The translations under genes and the position numbers were made by a program. 23,035 nt of DNA from an uncultured Clostridia bacterium (GTDB taxonomy: Bacteria > Bacillota > Clostridia > Christensenellales > Borkfalkiaceae): positions 1 to 23,035 of the forward strand of contig CAJGDO010000020.1 of assembly GCA_904502225.1 (NCBI GenBank), read 5' to 3'. The notes under the pieces were generated by a model. The model did no database searches. It was not told the DNA's origin and saw only the letters and a program-made list of their open reading frames with translations. Shown one piece after another: positions 7,364 to 14,895 of this stretch. Every line of letters begins with the position of its first letter. The first letter of the stretch is position 1.

Positions 7364-8461
7364 TTAAACGTTAAATCTGAATAATACAACGTCGCTGTCT
7401 TGCATAACGTATTCTTTGCCTTCTGAACGAACTTTGCCTTTTTCTTTTGCTGCGTTGAAACTGCCAAGTTCAACCAAAATATCATAGTCAACGATTTCGG
7501 CACGGATAAAGCCTTTTTCAAAGTCGGTGTGAATTTTGCCAGCGGCTTGTGGGGCTTTTGTGCCCTTTTCAATCGTCCAAGCCCTAACTTCCTTTTCGCC
7601 AGCAGTTAGATAACTGATAAGCCCTAAAAGGCGATAAGAGGTTTTAACAAGCCTATCAAGTCCGCTTTCTGTTAAGCCAAACTCACTTAAGAAAATTTCT
7701 TGTTCATCAGGTTCAAGCATAGAAAGTTCTTCTTCGGTTTTAGCACATATGACCATATATTCAGAATTTTCTTGCTTTGCAAAGTCAATAACCTTTTGAA
7801 CGAGTGGAAGTTCGCTCTCATCTTTGCCCATATCTTTTTCGCTAATATTAGCAGTATAGATAACAGGTTTTGCAGTTATTAAAAACAAAGTTTTTAAGTA
7901 GTCCTTTTCATCATCAGAAACACTTAAAGTTCTTGCAGGTTGCAAGTCTTCTAAATGCTTATAAAGTCTTTCCAAAAACTCTGCCTCAATCTTGTATTTT
8001 TTATCCCCAGTTTTAACCATAGAAAGTGCCTTGTCATAGCGTTTTTTAACGCTTTCAAGGTCAGAAAAAATTAGTTCAAGGTTAATAGTTTCAATATCAC
8101 GGAGCGGGTCAATCGCATCGTCAACGTGGGTGATATTAGCGTCCTCAAAGCACCTTACAACGTGAACGATTGCGTCAGTTTCACGGATATTTGCTAGGAA
8201 CTTATTTCCCAAACCTTCGCCCTTGCTTGCACCTTTAACAAGCCCTGCAATGTCAACGAATTCAACAACGGCAGGGGTGATTTTTTTAGTGTTATAAAGT
8301 TTACCTAAAACAGTAAGCCTTTCATCAGGCACGGCAACGATACCAACGTTTGGCTCTATCGTGCAGAAAGGATAGTTGGCACACTCTGTACCAGCGTGCG
8401 TGATTGCGTTAAATAATGTGGATTTCCCTACGTTAGGAAGACCAACGACACCGAGTTTCAT
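7364..8461 (-). CDS. ychF: YchF/OLA1-family redox-responsive P-loop ATPase
   Basis: 365 residues when started at the ATG whose first base is 8461. It is preceded on the minus strand by GGAG with an 8-base gap, and the protein then begins with the family-typical MKLGVVGLPNVGKST. The frame stays open 11 codons upstream. The P-loop is at residues 7-15 and the G3 region DIAGLVKGASKGEG starts at residue 70. The G4 position reads N205-I-S-E208, the noncanonical NxxE that makes YchF prefer ATP over GTP. The C-terminal part (about 280-365) is the TGS-like domain ending in VVLFRFNV. It is a universally conserved, ribosome-associated protein with a poorly defined role in translation and stress. It is a single gene on the minus strand, divergent from argS. 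Confidence 0.95.
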   Translation of the reverse strand: MKLGVVGLPNVGKSTLFNAITHAGTECANYPFCTIEPNVGIVAVPDERLTVLGKLYNTKKITPAVVEFVDIAGLVKGASKGEGLGNKFLANIRETDAIVHVVRCFEDANITHVDDAIDPLRDIETINLELIFSDLESVKKRYDKALSMVKTGDKKYKIEAEFLERLYKHLEDLQPARTLSVSDDEKDYLKTLFLITAKPVIYTANISEKDMGKDESELPLVQKVIDFAKQENSEYMVICAKTEEELSMLEPDEQEIFLSEFGLTESGLDRLVKTSYRLLGLISYLTAGEKEVRAWTIEKGTKAPQAAGKIHTDFEKGFIRAEIVDYDILVELGSFNAAKEKGKVRSEGKEYVMQDSDVVLFRFNV

Positions 8462-8493
8462 ATTTTTTCTCCATTTATATATCTTGCTTATCA

Positions 8494-8522
8494 ATTATAA
8501 TCCAAATTAAAGAAAAATTCAA
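8494..8522 (-). promoter_or_regulatory. SigmaA promoter of ychF (minus strand)
   Basis: Read on the minus strand: -35 TTGAAT (plus 8517-8522), a 17-bp spacer and -10 TATAAT (plus 8494-8499). The start should fall near 8487, giving a leader of about 26 bases. It is only 9 bp from the outward-facing argS promoter. Confidence 0.82.
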
Positions 8523-8531
8523 GTTTTTAGG

Positions 8532-8560
8532 TTGCATTTTTGCAAATTATATGTTATTAT
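8532..8560 (+). promoter_or_regulatory. SigmaA promoter of the argS operon
   Basis: -35 TTGCAT (8532-8537), a 17-bp spacer and -10 TATTAT (8555-8560) preceded by TGT give an extended -10. Expected start is near 8567, so the argS leader is short and holds no room for a T-box. Confidence 0.75.
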
Positions 8561-8582
8561 TATAGCACTTATGGGGTGCATT

Positions 8583-10265
8583 ATGGATTACAAAAAGATT
8601 ATTGCTGAAAAATTGAATATTGAGGGTATTTCCATTGAAGAATTGACTTCTTTTATTGAAACGCCACCAAACAACGATATGGGTGACTTTGCGTTGCCTT
8701 GTTTTAAGTTAAGCAAAATTATGCGTAAGCCCCCTGTTTTGATTGCACAAGGCTTGCAACAAAGTTTTACCACCGACGAGTTTATCAGTGAAGCAACGGC
8801 TGTAAACGGATACCTAAACTTTAAAATTAACAGGAAAAATTATGCCTTAAACTTGCTTAACGAGATTGAAAGTTTGGGCGAAAATTATGGCTCTGATACT
8901 ATCGGCAACGGCAAAACCGTTTGCATTGACTATTCATCAATCAATATTGCAAAACCTTTCCATATAGGGCATTTAAGCACCACCGTTATTGGCAGTGCCC
9001 TTTGCAAGATTTATAGGTTTTTGGGCTATAAAGTCGTGGGTATTAACCACCTTGGCGATTATGGAACGCAGTTCGGCAAACTTATCGTTGCATTTAAAAA
9101 ATGGAGTTCGGTTGAGGCTGTTAACGAAGGCAGACTTAAAGAACTAAACAGAATTTACGTTAAATTCCACGAAGAGGCTAAACTTCACCCTGAAATGGAT
9201 GATGAGGCAAGGAGATACTTTAAACTTATTGAAGACGGCGATAAGGAAAGCAACAAACTCTTTGAACTCTTTAAGAAAATTACCCTAGAAGAAGTTGAAA
9301 AGATTTATAAACTCTTAAACGTTAGTTTTGACAGTTATGCTGGCGAAAGTTTTTATAACGACAAAATGGCACCTATCGTTGACGAGTTGAAAGATAAGGG
9401 CTTAATTAAGATTTCTGACGGTGCGTCTATCGTTGACCTTGAAGAATATAATATGCCACCTTGCTTGATTTTAAAGTCTGACGGCTCAACACTTTACGCA
9501 ACCCGTGATATTGCGGCTGCTGTTTATAGAAAGAACACTTACGATTTCGATAAGTGCTTATACGTTGTTGCATACCAACAAAACTTGCACTTTAAGCAAT
9601 TCTTTAAGGTGCTTGAACTTATGGGCAAAGATTGGGCAAAAGATATGGTGCACGTTGCTTACGGTATGGTTAGTTTAGAAAGCGGGGCAATGAGCACTCG
9701 TGCAGGAAACGTTGTTCTTCTTGAAGACGTTATCGCAAAAACCATTGAAAAAGCAAGGGCTATTATTGAAGACAAAAATCCTAACCTTGCTGATAAAGAC
9801 AAGATTGCAAGTGCTGTCGGCACGGGTGCTGTTATTTTCGGGGCACTTTGCAACAACAAGATTAAGGATATTACCTTTAGTTATGATAGAGTTTTAAACT
9901 TTGACGGGGAAACTTGCCCTTACGTTCAATACACGGTTGCAAGATGCAACAGCGTTATCGCTAAGTGTGGCGACACGCCAAAGTTTGAAGTTTTGGATAT
10001 GAACAACGCTGAATATGGCGTTATTGCTGAACTTGGCAAGTTCAAAGACGTGGTTAAGGCGTCTGCTGAAAAATACGAGCCATCGTTTATCACAAGATAT
10101 GCCGTTGACCTTTCAACTGCGTTTAACAAGTTCTATATGGAATGCAAAATTGCCGTTGAAGATGAAAAGGTTAAATCTTTCCGTTTGGCTATCACAAAGG
10201 CTGTTAAAACGACCTTGACAAACGCTCTTACCCTTTTAGGTATTGAAACTGTGGAAGAAATGTAA
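8583..10265 (+). CDS. argS: Arginyl-tRNA synthetase
   Basis: A class I aminoacyl-tRNA synthetase of 560 residues that charges tRNA-Arg. ATG 8583 has GGGGTG just upstream. The frame extends further upstream, but only through the promoter, so earlier starts are rejected. The N-terminal ArgRS-specific domain is followed by the HIGH motif (AKPFHIGHLSTT, HIGH at 127-130). The KMSKS counterpart is MSTRAGN (370-376), the usual ArgRS variant. The C-terminal part is the helical DALR-type anticodon-binding domain. The stop overlaps the start of the next gene by one base (TAATG), so the phosphatase is translationally coupled. The leader is about 16 bases, so a T-box switch is unlikely. Confidence 0.95.
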   Translation: MDYKKIIAEKLNIEGISIEELTSFIETPPNNDMGDFALPCFKLSKIMRKPPVLIAQGLQQSFTTDEFISEATAVNGYLNFKINRKNYALNLLNEIESLGENYGSDTIGNGKTVCIDYSSINIAKPFHIGHLSTTVIGSALCKIYRFLGYKVVGINHLGDYGTQFGKLIVAFKKWSSVEAVNEGRLKELNRIYVKFHEEAKLHPEMDDEARRYFKLIEDGDKESNKLFELFKKITLEEVEKIYKLLNVSFDSYAGESFYNDKMAPIVDELKDKGLIKISDGASIVDLEEYNMPPCLILKSDGSTLYATRDIAAAVYRKNTYDFDKCLYVVAYQQNLHFKQFFKVLELMGKDWAKDMVHVAYGMVSLESGAMSTRAGNVVLLEDVIAKTIEKARAIIEDKNPNLADKDKIASAVGTGAVIFGALCNNKIKDITFSYDRVLNFDGETCPYVQYTVARCNSVIAKCGDTPKFEVLDMNNAEYGVIAELGKFKDVVKASAEKYEPSFITRYAVDLSTAFNKFYMECKIAVEDEKVKSFRLAITKAVKTTLTNALTLLGIETVEEM

Positions 10266-10912
10266 TGGATAAACTTATAATTTTCGACCTTGACGGCACG
10301 CTTATCGACAGTTTGCCAGATATATACGAGTGCGTTAATTTAACCCTTTCGCACTTTAACCAGCCTTTAAGGCAAAAAAGCGAGATAAGGCAGTTTATAG
10401 GAAACGGTGCAAGAAATTTAATCAAGCAAAGTTTTAACGGGATTGAGGGGACTGAACTTGATGAAAGACTTGCCTTTTATAACAAAATTTACACCGAAGG
10501 CGGAAGCCCAAAGACCTGTTTATTCGACGGTGTGGCTGAAATGCTTATTAAGTTAAAAGAAATGGGTTTTAAACTTGCAATTTTAACCAATAAACCACAA
10601 ATGACAACCGAAAAGGTTTATGAAAAATATTTAAGCAAGTTTAATTTTGATATGGTTGTTGGGCAATCTGGCTCGGTTAAGTGCAAGCCTGACCCAACGG
10701 CAACCTTAAACATTTTAAAAACGCTTAACGTCAAAAAAGAAAACACATTTTTTATAGGTGACGGGGAAACCGACGTTTTAACTTCTCAAAACGTTGGCAT
10801 TAAAAATATCAGTGTCCTTTGGGGATACCGTGATAAAGACCAACTTGAAAAAGTTGGTGCAACAACTTTCGTTAGTCAAATAAACGACATTTTTACTTTA
10901 ATAAATTTCTAA
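10265..10912 (+). CDS. HAD-superfamily hydrolase, phosphoglycolate-phosphatase-like
   Basis: A 215-residue HAD phosphatase with all four motifs. Motif I is DLDGT with the nucleophile D8 and acid D10, motif II is LTNKP, and motif III/IV are KPDP and GDGETDV. The helical cap after motif I places it in the Gph/PGP-like subgroup, whose members remove phosphate from 2-phosphoglycolate or related small phosphate esters. The substrate cannot be told from sequence. The start ATG overlaps the argS stop by one base with only a weak ribosome site, so coupling is likely. The following 96 bp hold two small hairpins (arms 10919-10925/10932-10938 and 10948-10952/10957-10961), neither with a T-run, and a TATAAT at 10922 with no usable -35. 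Confidence 0.88.
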   Translation: MDKLIIFDLDGTLIDSLPDIYECVNLTLSHFNQPLRQKSEIRQFIGNGARNLIKQSFNGIEGTELDERLAFYNKIYTEGGSPKTCLFDGVAEMLIKLKEMGFKLAILTNKPQMTTEKVYEKYLSKFNFDMVVGQSGSVKCKPDPTATLNILKTLNVKKENTFFIGDGETDVLTSQNVGIKNISVLWGYRDKDQLEKVGATTFVSQINDIFTLINF

Positions 10913-11008
10913 TTTTAAGTGTATAATTCTATATACACACCTTTTATTTGCCATTTGGCAAGAGTTTACTTTAAGAAGAACTAAACTAAATTTGCAAGGA
11001 GAAAAAAA

Positions 11009-12208
11009 TTGCAAAAAAATTATAATACCATTATTGTTGGTGGTGGTGCATCAGGCTTACTTTCTGCCGTTGAACTTGTTAAAGGTAGCGACGGTTTTTT
11101 AGGCGAAGAAATTTTAATTTTGGAGCGAAATGATAGGGTAGGCAAAAAACTGATTGCAACCGGCAACGGTCAAGGCAACTTAATGAACGAAAAATTTTCC
11201 GAAAAGTATTATTATGGCGATAAGGCTTTTATCGAGCAGTTTTGTGCTTTAGCAAAGAAAATCGACCTTAAAAAATACCTATCTGAACTTGGCATTTTCG
11301 TTTGTGCTGGTAAAGACGGAAAAGTTTATCCATTATCCAAGCAAGCAAGTTCGGTTTTGGATAGCATAAGGGCATACCTAAGCCATAAAAACTGCACCAT
11401 TTTAACGGGCAAAAGGGTAAGCAAGGTTGCCAAAAACACGGCTGGGTTTGAAGTTAGCGTTGGCTCGGACAAATATTACGCAAAAAACGTTATACTCGCA
11501 ACGGGTGGCTCGGCAGGAAAGCAGTTCGGTACGGACGGCTCGGCTTATGACCTTGCACTTTCTTTCGGGCATAAAAAGACCGAACTTTACCCATCGCTTG
11601 TTCAACTTAAAACCCCAACCGATAAAATTAAGGGGCTTAAAGGCATTAAGGAAACGGCAAGGGTGACGGCGTTTGAAAAGGCAAAACCACTTATGAGCGT
11701 TGAGGGGGACTTGCTCTTTACCGATTTTGGCGTTTCTGGTTCAACAATTTTTTCGCTTTCGGCAAGTATTGCGGGAAAGAAAGACACCTATTTAATTATC
11801 GAGTTTTTGCCAAACTTAACTTTTACTCAAACCGAAAACATTATTGCAAAGCGTCAACAAATTTCTTACGTTGAAAAAGGCGATTTGCTTTGCGGGGTGC
11901 TTAACAAAAAGTTAGGGCAAATGCTTGTTAAAAACGCAAAGTCAAACAGTGCAACCGACATTGCTTATGCAATTAAAAACTTTAAGTTAAACGTCAACGG
12001 CTCGCTTGATTTTTCTTATGCACAAGTGACAAGGGGCGGAATTAAAACGGCACAAATTGAGCCAAATACTTACCAAAGCAAGTTGGCAGAAAACTTATAT
12101 ATCGTGGGCGAGGCTCTTAACGTTGACGGCGACTGCGGTGGATATAACTTAACCTTTGCTTTTATAAGCGGAATTGCGTGTGCAAAACATATTAAATCTA
12201 AAAAATAA
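11009..12208 (+). CDS. BaiN/HI0933-family FAD-dependent oxidoreductase (flavoprotein), TTG start
   Basis: A 399-residue flavoprotein of the HI0933/YhiN/BaiN family. The N-terminal FAD fold is IIVGGGASGL (8-17), followed by the family pattern ERNDRVGKKLIATGNGQGNLMN. The C-terminal FAD contact region is LYIVGEALNVDGDCGGYNL. The start is TTG 11009, seven bases after AAGGAG (10996-11001). No ATG or GTG lies between there and the FAD motif, so TTG is very likely real. One relative (BaiN) was linked to bile-acid 7-dehydroxylation and others are annotated as aminoacetone oxidases. The real substrate here is unknown, and presence of this widespread family is no evidence for bile-acid conversion. rho begins 9 bp after its stop. 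Confidence 0.87.
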   Translation: MQKNYNTIIVGGGASGLLSAVELVKGSDGFLGEEILILERNDRVGKKLIATGNGQGNLMNEKFSEKYYYGDKAFIEQFCALAKKIDLKKYLSELGIFVCAGKDGKVYPLSKQASSVLDSIRAYLSHKNCTILTGKRVSKVAKNTAGFEVSVGSDKYYAKNVILATGGSAGKQFGTDGSAYDLALSFGHKKTELYPSLVQLKTPTDKIKGLKGIKETARVTAFEKAKPLMSVEGDLLFTDFGVSGSTIFSLSASIAGKKDTYLIIEFLPNLTFTQTENIIAKRQQISYVEKGDLLCGVLNKKLGQMLVKNAKSNSATDIAYAIKNFKLNVNGSLDFSYAQVTRGGIKTAQIEPNTYQSKLAENLYIVGEALNVDGDCGGYNLTFAFISGIACAKHIKSKK

Positions 12209-12217
12209 GGGAATATT

Positions 12218-13639
12218 ATGAAAGATTTTATTAAGTTTACTAAACAAATTTTAGAAGTTGAACATTTGACAACTGTTAGAGAAATCGGCAGGCAAATTGG
12301 CGTTAAGTCGCCTTCAAGTATGAAAAAAGATAAGGTTATAGCCTTAATTTTAGATATTCAAAACGGAAAGGTTGAACCTGTCCCACCAAACAAAAGGGGT
12401 GCTCCACCAAAAATTTTCGTGGACGTTTCTAAATATTACGTTAAAGACGATGGGGAAGCGACAAATAGATATGTTGACGAGCAAATTGTTAAGACAACCG
12501 AATTTAGAGATAGTGACGATAGTTTTGAGATTGAGGGCGTGTTAGAGCAACACGTTTCGGGCTATGGGTTTTTAAGGACAAATAATTACGAAAACTCTAA
12601 AGACGACGTTTACGTTTCAGCACAAAATATTAAAAAATATAATATGCGTCGTGGCGACAAGATTAAGGGCAGGGCAAAAACCGTTATTTCGGGTGGCTCT
12701 GCGGCACTTCAAGAAGTTTTAGCCATAAACGATTTAGACCCAAAACTTTTCTTCAAAAGACAAAGTTTTGATGAACTTTTGCCATATTACCCAACCGATA
12801 GAATAAAACTTGAAAGCGAAAATGAAGAAAACAGCATTGCAATTCGTTTAATCGACCTATTTTGTCCATTGGGTATGGGGCAACGTGGCTTAATCGTTGC
12901 ACCGCCAAAAACAGGCAAAACCACACTTCTAAAAATGATTGCTCAATCTATTGAGAAGAATTATAAGGACGTTAAGTTAATCGTTTTACTCATTGATGAA
13001 CGCCCAGAAGAAGTGACCGATATTAAAAGAAGCGTCAACGGTGAAGTTGTTTTCTCAACCTTTGATGAAAGCCCAGAGCATCACATTAGGGCAGCCGAAT
13101 TAGTTATCAACAGAGCAAAAAGGCTTGTTGAAGTTGGGCAAAACGTTATTATTTTAATGGATTCTATTACAAGGCTTACAAGGGCGTATAACAACACCAT
13201 TGAAAGTTCAGGAAAGACTTTATCAGGGGGGCTTGACCCCGTTGCTATGCAAGGCCCAAAACGCTTTTTTGGTGCTGCAAGAAACATTGAAAACGGTGGC
13301 AGTTTGACCATTTTATCAACTGCTTTAATCGAAACGGGCAGTCGTATGGACGACGTTATATTTGAAGAATTTAAAGGCACGGGCAATATGGAAATTCGCT
13401 TGTCGAGAGAACTTTGTGAAAAGCGAATTTTCCCTGCAATCGATATCTATAAATCGGGCACGAGAAAGGAAGAATTGCTTTTAAGCGAAGAAGAACTTTC
13501 AGCCGTTTATAAAATCAGAAGCATTTTGTCTGACAGTGGGGATAGCACGGATAATCTTATCGATATGCTTAAAAAGACAACGAATAACGCCGATTTAATG
13601 GCAAAAATTGACACTTGGTTAAAACTTTACCGTAAATAA
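12218..13639 (+). CDS. rho: Transcription termination factor Rho
   Basis: A 473-residue hexameric RNA helicase that ends transcription of untranslated RNA. Residues 1-50 form the Rho_N (SAP-like) helical domain. A charged linker (51-105) leads to the OB-fold primary RNA-binding domain with VSGYGFLR (113-120). The RecA-like motor carries Walker A APPKTGKTT (228-236), Walker B VIILMDSITRL (near 310) and the late family region RIFPAIDIYKSGTRKEELL. The linker is longer than in E. coli Rho (419 residues), as is common outside proteobacteria. ATG 12218 has a modest GGGAA site. It follows the flavoprotein gene by 9 bp and is followed after a single base by the methyltransferase gene, so all three are probably on one mRNA. 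Confidence 0.96.
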   Translation: MKDFIKFTKQILEVEHLTTVREIGRQIGVKSPSSMKKDKVIALILDIQNGKVEPVPPNKRGAPPKIFVDVSKYYVKDDGEATNRYVDEQIVKTTEFRDSDDSFEIEGVLEQHVSGYGFLRTNNYENSKDDVYVSAQNIKKYNMRRGDKIKGRAKTVISGGSAALQEVLAINDLDPKLFFKRQSFDELLPYYPTDRIKLESENEENSIAIRLIDLFCPLGMGQRGLIVAPPKTGKTTLLKMIAQSIEKNYKDVKLIVLLIDERPEEVTDIKRSVNGEVVFSTFDESPEHHIRAAELVINRAKRLVEVGQNVIILMDSITRLTRAYNNTIESSGKTLSGGLDPVAMQGPKRFFGAARNIENGGSLTILSTALIETGSRMDDVIFEEFKGTGNMEIRLSRELCEKRIFPAIDIYKSGTRKEELLLSEEELSAVYKIRSILSDSGDSTDNLIDMLKKTTNNADLMAKIDTWLKLYRK

Positions 13640-13640
13640 T

Positions 13641-14561
13641 ATGAAATCACCTTTGAATAAAACAATAGACTTTTCGTTAGAAGACGGAAAGCAATATTTA
13701 GATAAGGTTGTAAATGCAACCGACTATAATGGCGAAAGCAAAAACTGCACAATTTGTGGGGACACATTTAAAGTGCTTAAAAATATGCCAGATAAAAGCG
13801 TGGACCTTCTTATCGTTGACCCGCCTTATAACCTTGATAAAAACTTTCACGGCAACGGCTTTAAAAAGCGTAATCTAAACGATTATGCCACCTACACAAA
13901 AGCGTGGATTGATGCAGTTAAGACTAAACTTAAAGACACTGCAAGCATTTACGTTTGTTGCGATTGGAAAAGTGCACTTGTTATCGGCACGATTTTAGAA
14001 GAAAACTTTATTTTAAGAAATAGAATAACTTGGCAAAGGGAAAAAGGCCGTGGTGCAAAATCTAACTGGAAAAACTCTATGGAAGATATTTTCTTTGCAA
14101 CCGTTAGCGATAATTATACCTTTAATCTTGACGCAGTTAAGCAAAAGAAAAAAGTGCTTGCACCTTATAAGGAAAACGGCGTGCCAAAAGATTGGGCGGA
14201 AGATAATGACGGAAAGTTTAGATACACTTGCCCATCAAATTTTTGGGATGATATTGCAGTGCCTTATTGGTCAATGCCTGAAAACACAGCCCACCCAACC
14301 CAAAAGCCAGAAAAACTTATTGCAAAACTTGTTTTGGCAAGTTCAAATAAGGGCGACTTGGTGCTTGATATGTTTGCGGGAAGTGGCACAACGGGCGTCG
14401 TTGCTAAAAAGTTAGATAGGGATTTTATCAATATAGAGCAAAACCCACTCTATTGTGCGTGGGGTGAAAAAAGGCTTGCTGATGCTGATGAGAACAAGCA
14501 AATTCAAGGCTATGCTGACGGCGTTTTTTACGAACGAAACTCTAAACCTATAAAAAAATAG
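13641..14561 (+). CDS. Orphan beta-class site-specific DNA methyltransferase (N6-adenine or N4-cytosine)
   Basis: A 306-residue amino-methyltransferase. The catalytic motif IV DPPY (60-63, in LLIVDPPYNL) comes first and the S-adenosylmethionine motif I LDMFAGSGTTG (about 242-252) comes last, after AHPTQKP. This IV-to-I order is the beta class, which includes CcrM- and YhdJ-like enzymes. The target-recognition part is between them (about 130-215). No restriction endonuclease or specificity subunit lies nearby, so it is an orphan in this window. It starts one base after the rho stop with no clear ribosome site, so its translation probably depends on ribosomes finishing rho. The specificity is unknown. 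A good terminator follows, and the stop is TAG. Confidence 0.88.
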   Translation: MKSPLNKTIDFSLEDGKQYLDKVVNATDYNGESKNCTICGDTFKVLKNMPDKSVDLLIVDPPYNLDKNFHGNGFKKRNLNDYATYTKAWIDAVKTKLKDTASIYVCCDWKSALVIGTILEENFILRNRITWQREKGRGAKSNWKNSMEDIFFATVSDNYTFNLDAVKQKKKVLAPYKENGVPKDWAEDNDGKFRYTCPSNFWDDIAVPYWSMPENTAHPTQKPEKLIAKLVLASSNKGDLVLDMFAGSGTTGVVAKKLDRDFINIEQNPLYCAWGEKRLADADENKQIQGYADGVFYERNSKPIKK

Positions 14562-14575
14562 CACATATTAAAACC

Positions 14576-14607
14576 AAAAACTCGGCTAATCAAAAGCCGA
14601 GTTTTTT
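14576..14607 (+). terminator. Intrinsic terminator of the argS-rho-methyltransferase operon
   Basis: AAAAACTCGGCT (14576-14587) faces AGCCGAGTTTTTT (14595-14607), giving a 7-bp GC-rich core extended by A-T pairs, a 7-base loop and a six-T run. Confidence 0.93.
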
Positions 14608-14623
14608 ATATTTATTAAATTGC

Positions 14624-14652
14624 TTGATAAAAAACTTATTATGTGATAAAAT
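14624..14652 (+). promoter_or_regulatory. Strong sigmaA promoter of the structured RNA
   Basis: -35 TTGATA (14624-14629), a 17-bp spacer and -10 TAAAAT (14647-14652) preceded by TGA (extended -10). Seven bases after the -10 comes G14659, the first base of the long inverted repeat, so the predicted transcript begins exactly at the closing helix. Confidence 0.8.
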
Positions 14653-14743
14653 AATAATGCTAAACTAATTTAATATGGGAATAAGTAGGTGTATTTTTCT
14701 TTTTTATGGGAATATACTCTTTTGTTCATATCGTTTTTTGAAT

Positions 14744-14772
14744 TTGATAAAAACGCAGATTCCACTTATAAT
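14744..14772 (+). promoter_or_regulatory. Second, internal sigmaA-like promoter inside the structured RNA
   Basis: -35 TTGATA (14744-14749), exactly 17 bp, then a perfect -10 TATAAT (14767-14772). It lies on the 3' side of the putative RNA, so a start near 14779 would give the lipoprotein gene a 117-base leader containing the 14837 hairpin. The TATAAT could alternatively be functional only as RNA in the bubble. Whether it is used in vivo is open. Confidence 0.5.
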
Positions 14773-14836
14773 GATATGGGCAACACCTTTATTACCATTT
14801 AAGAATTAGTTTAGCGACAATGGGAGTTTGCGTTTT

Positions 14837-14870
14837 AGTGCGCTTGCTTCGGTTGGCGCACTTTTTATTT
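14837..14870 (+). terminator. Intrinsic terminator or attenuator between the structured RNA and the lipoprotein gene
   Basis: AGTGCGC (14837-14843) pairs with GCGCACT (14856-14862) around a 12-base loop, followed by TTTTATTTTT. It lies about 14 bases before the lipoprotein ribosome site, so the lipoprotein gene must be expressed by read-through. It can serve as the RNA's 3' end, as an attenuator, or both. Confidence 0.85.
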
Positions 14871-14895
14871 TTAAATGCTTTTTAAAGGAGACCCT

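Larger units (their letters stand above)
14659..14870 (+). ncRNA. Putative rod-shaped structured RNA with 6S RNA-like architecture, followed by its terminator
   Basis: No credible protein gene lies in 14562-14895. Instead, GCTAAACTAATT (14659-14670) is perfectly complementary to AATTAGTTTAGC (14804-14815). Inside this helix, ATGG (14675-14678) pairs with CCAT (14795-14798), AATAA (14680-14684) with TTATT (14789-14793), and AGGTGT (14687-14692) with ACACCT (14783-14788). A large U-rich internal bubble follows, then GGAAT (14709-14713) with ATTCC (14759-14763), and an apical hairpin CGTTTTT/AAAAACG (14732-14738/14749-14755). The predicted start and the first helix base coincide. An intrinsic terminator ends at about 14870. 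A closing rod, a central bubble and an apical stem recall 6S RNA, the sigma70/sigmaA holoenzyme regulator. Alternatives are a cis-acting leader or riboswitch for the lipoprotein gene, or an unknown small RNA. Confidence 0.55.

Noticed and set aside
10919..10961. Two small hairpins after the HAD phosphatase gene as a terminator
   Set aside because: Neither is followed by a T-run and both are short and A/T-rich; they do not convincingly split the operon.
11009..12208. Bile-acid 7-dehydroxylation gene baiN
   Set aside because: The family is widespread and mostly uncharacterised, and no other bai genes are present, so the name is not used as a functional claim.
14659..14815. The long inverted repeat read as a miniature transposable element with terminal inverted repeats
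   Set aside because: No target-site duplication is visible, the pairing continues in register far inside the ends, and a promoter and terminator match the ends. A structured RNA fits better, though a search for other genomic copies would settle it.
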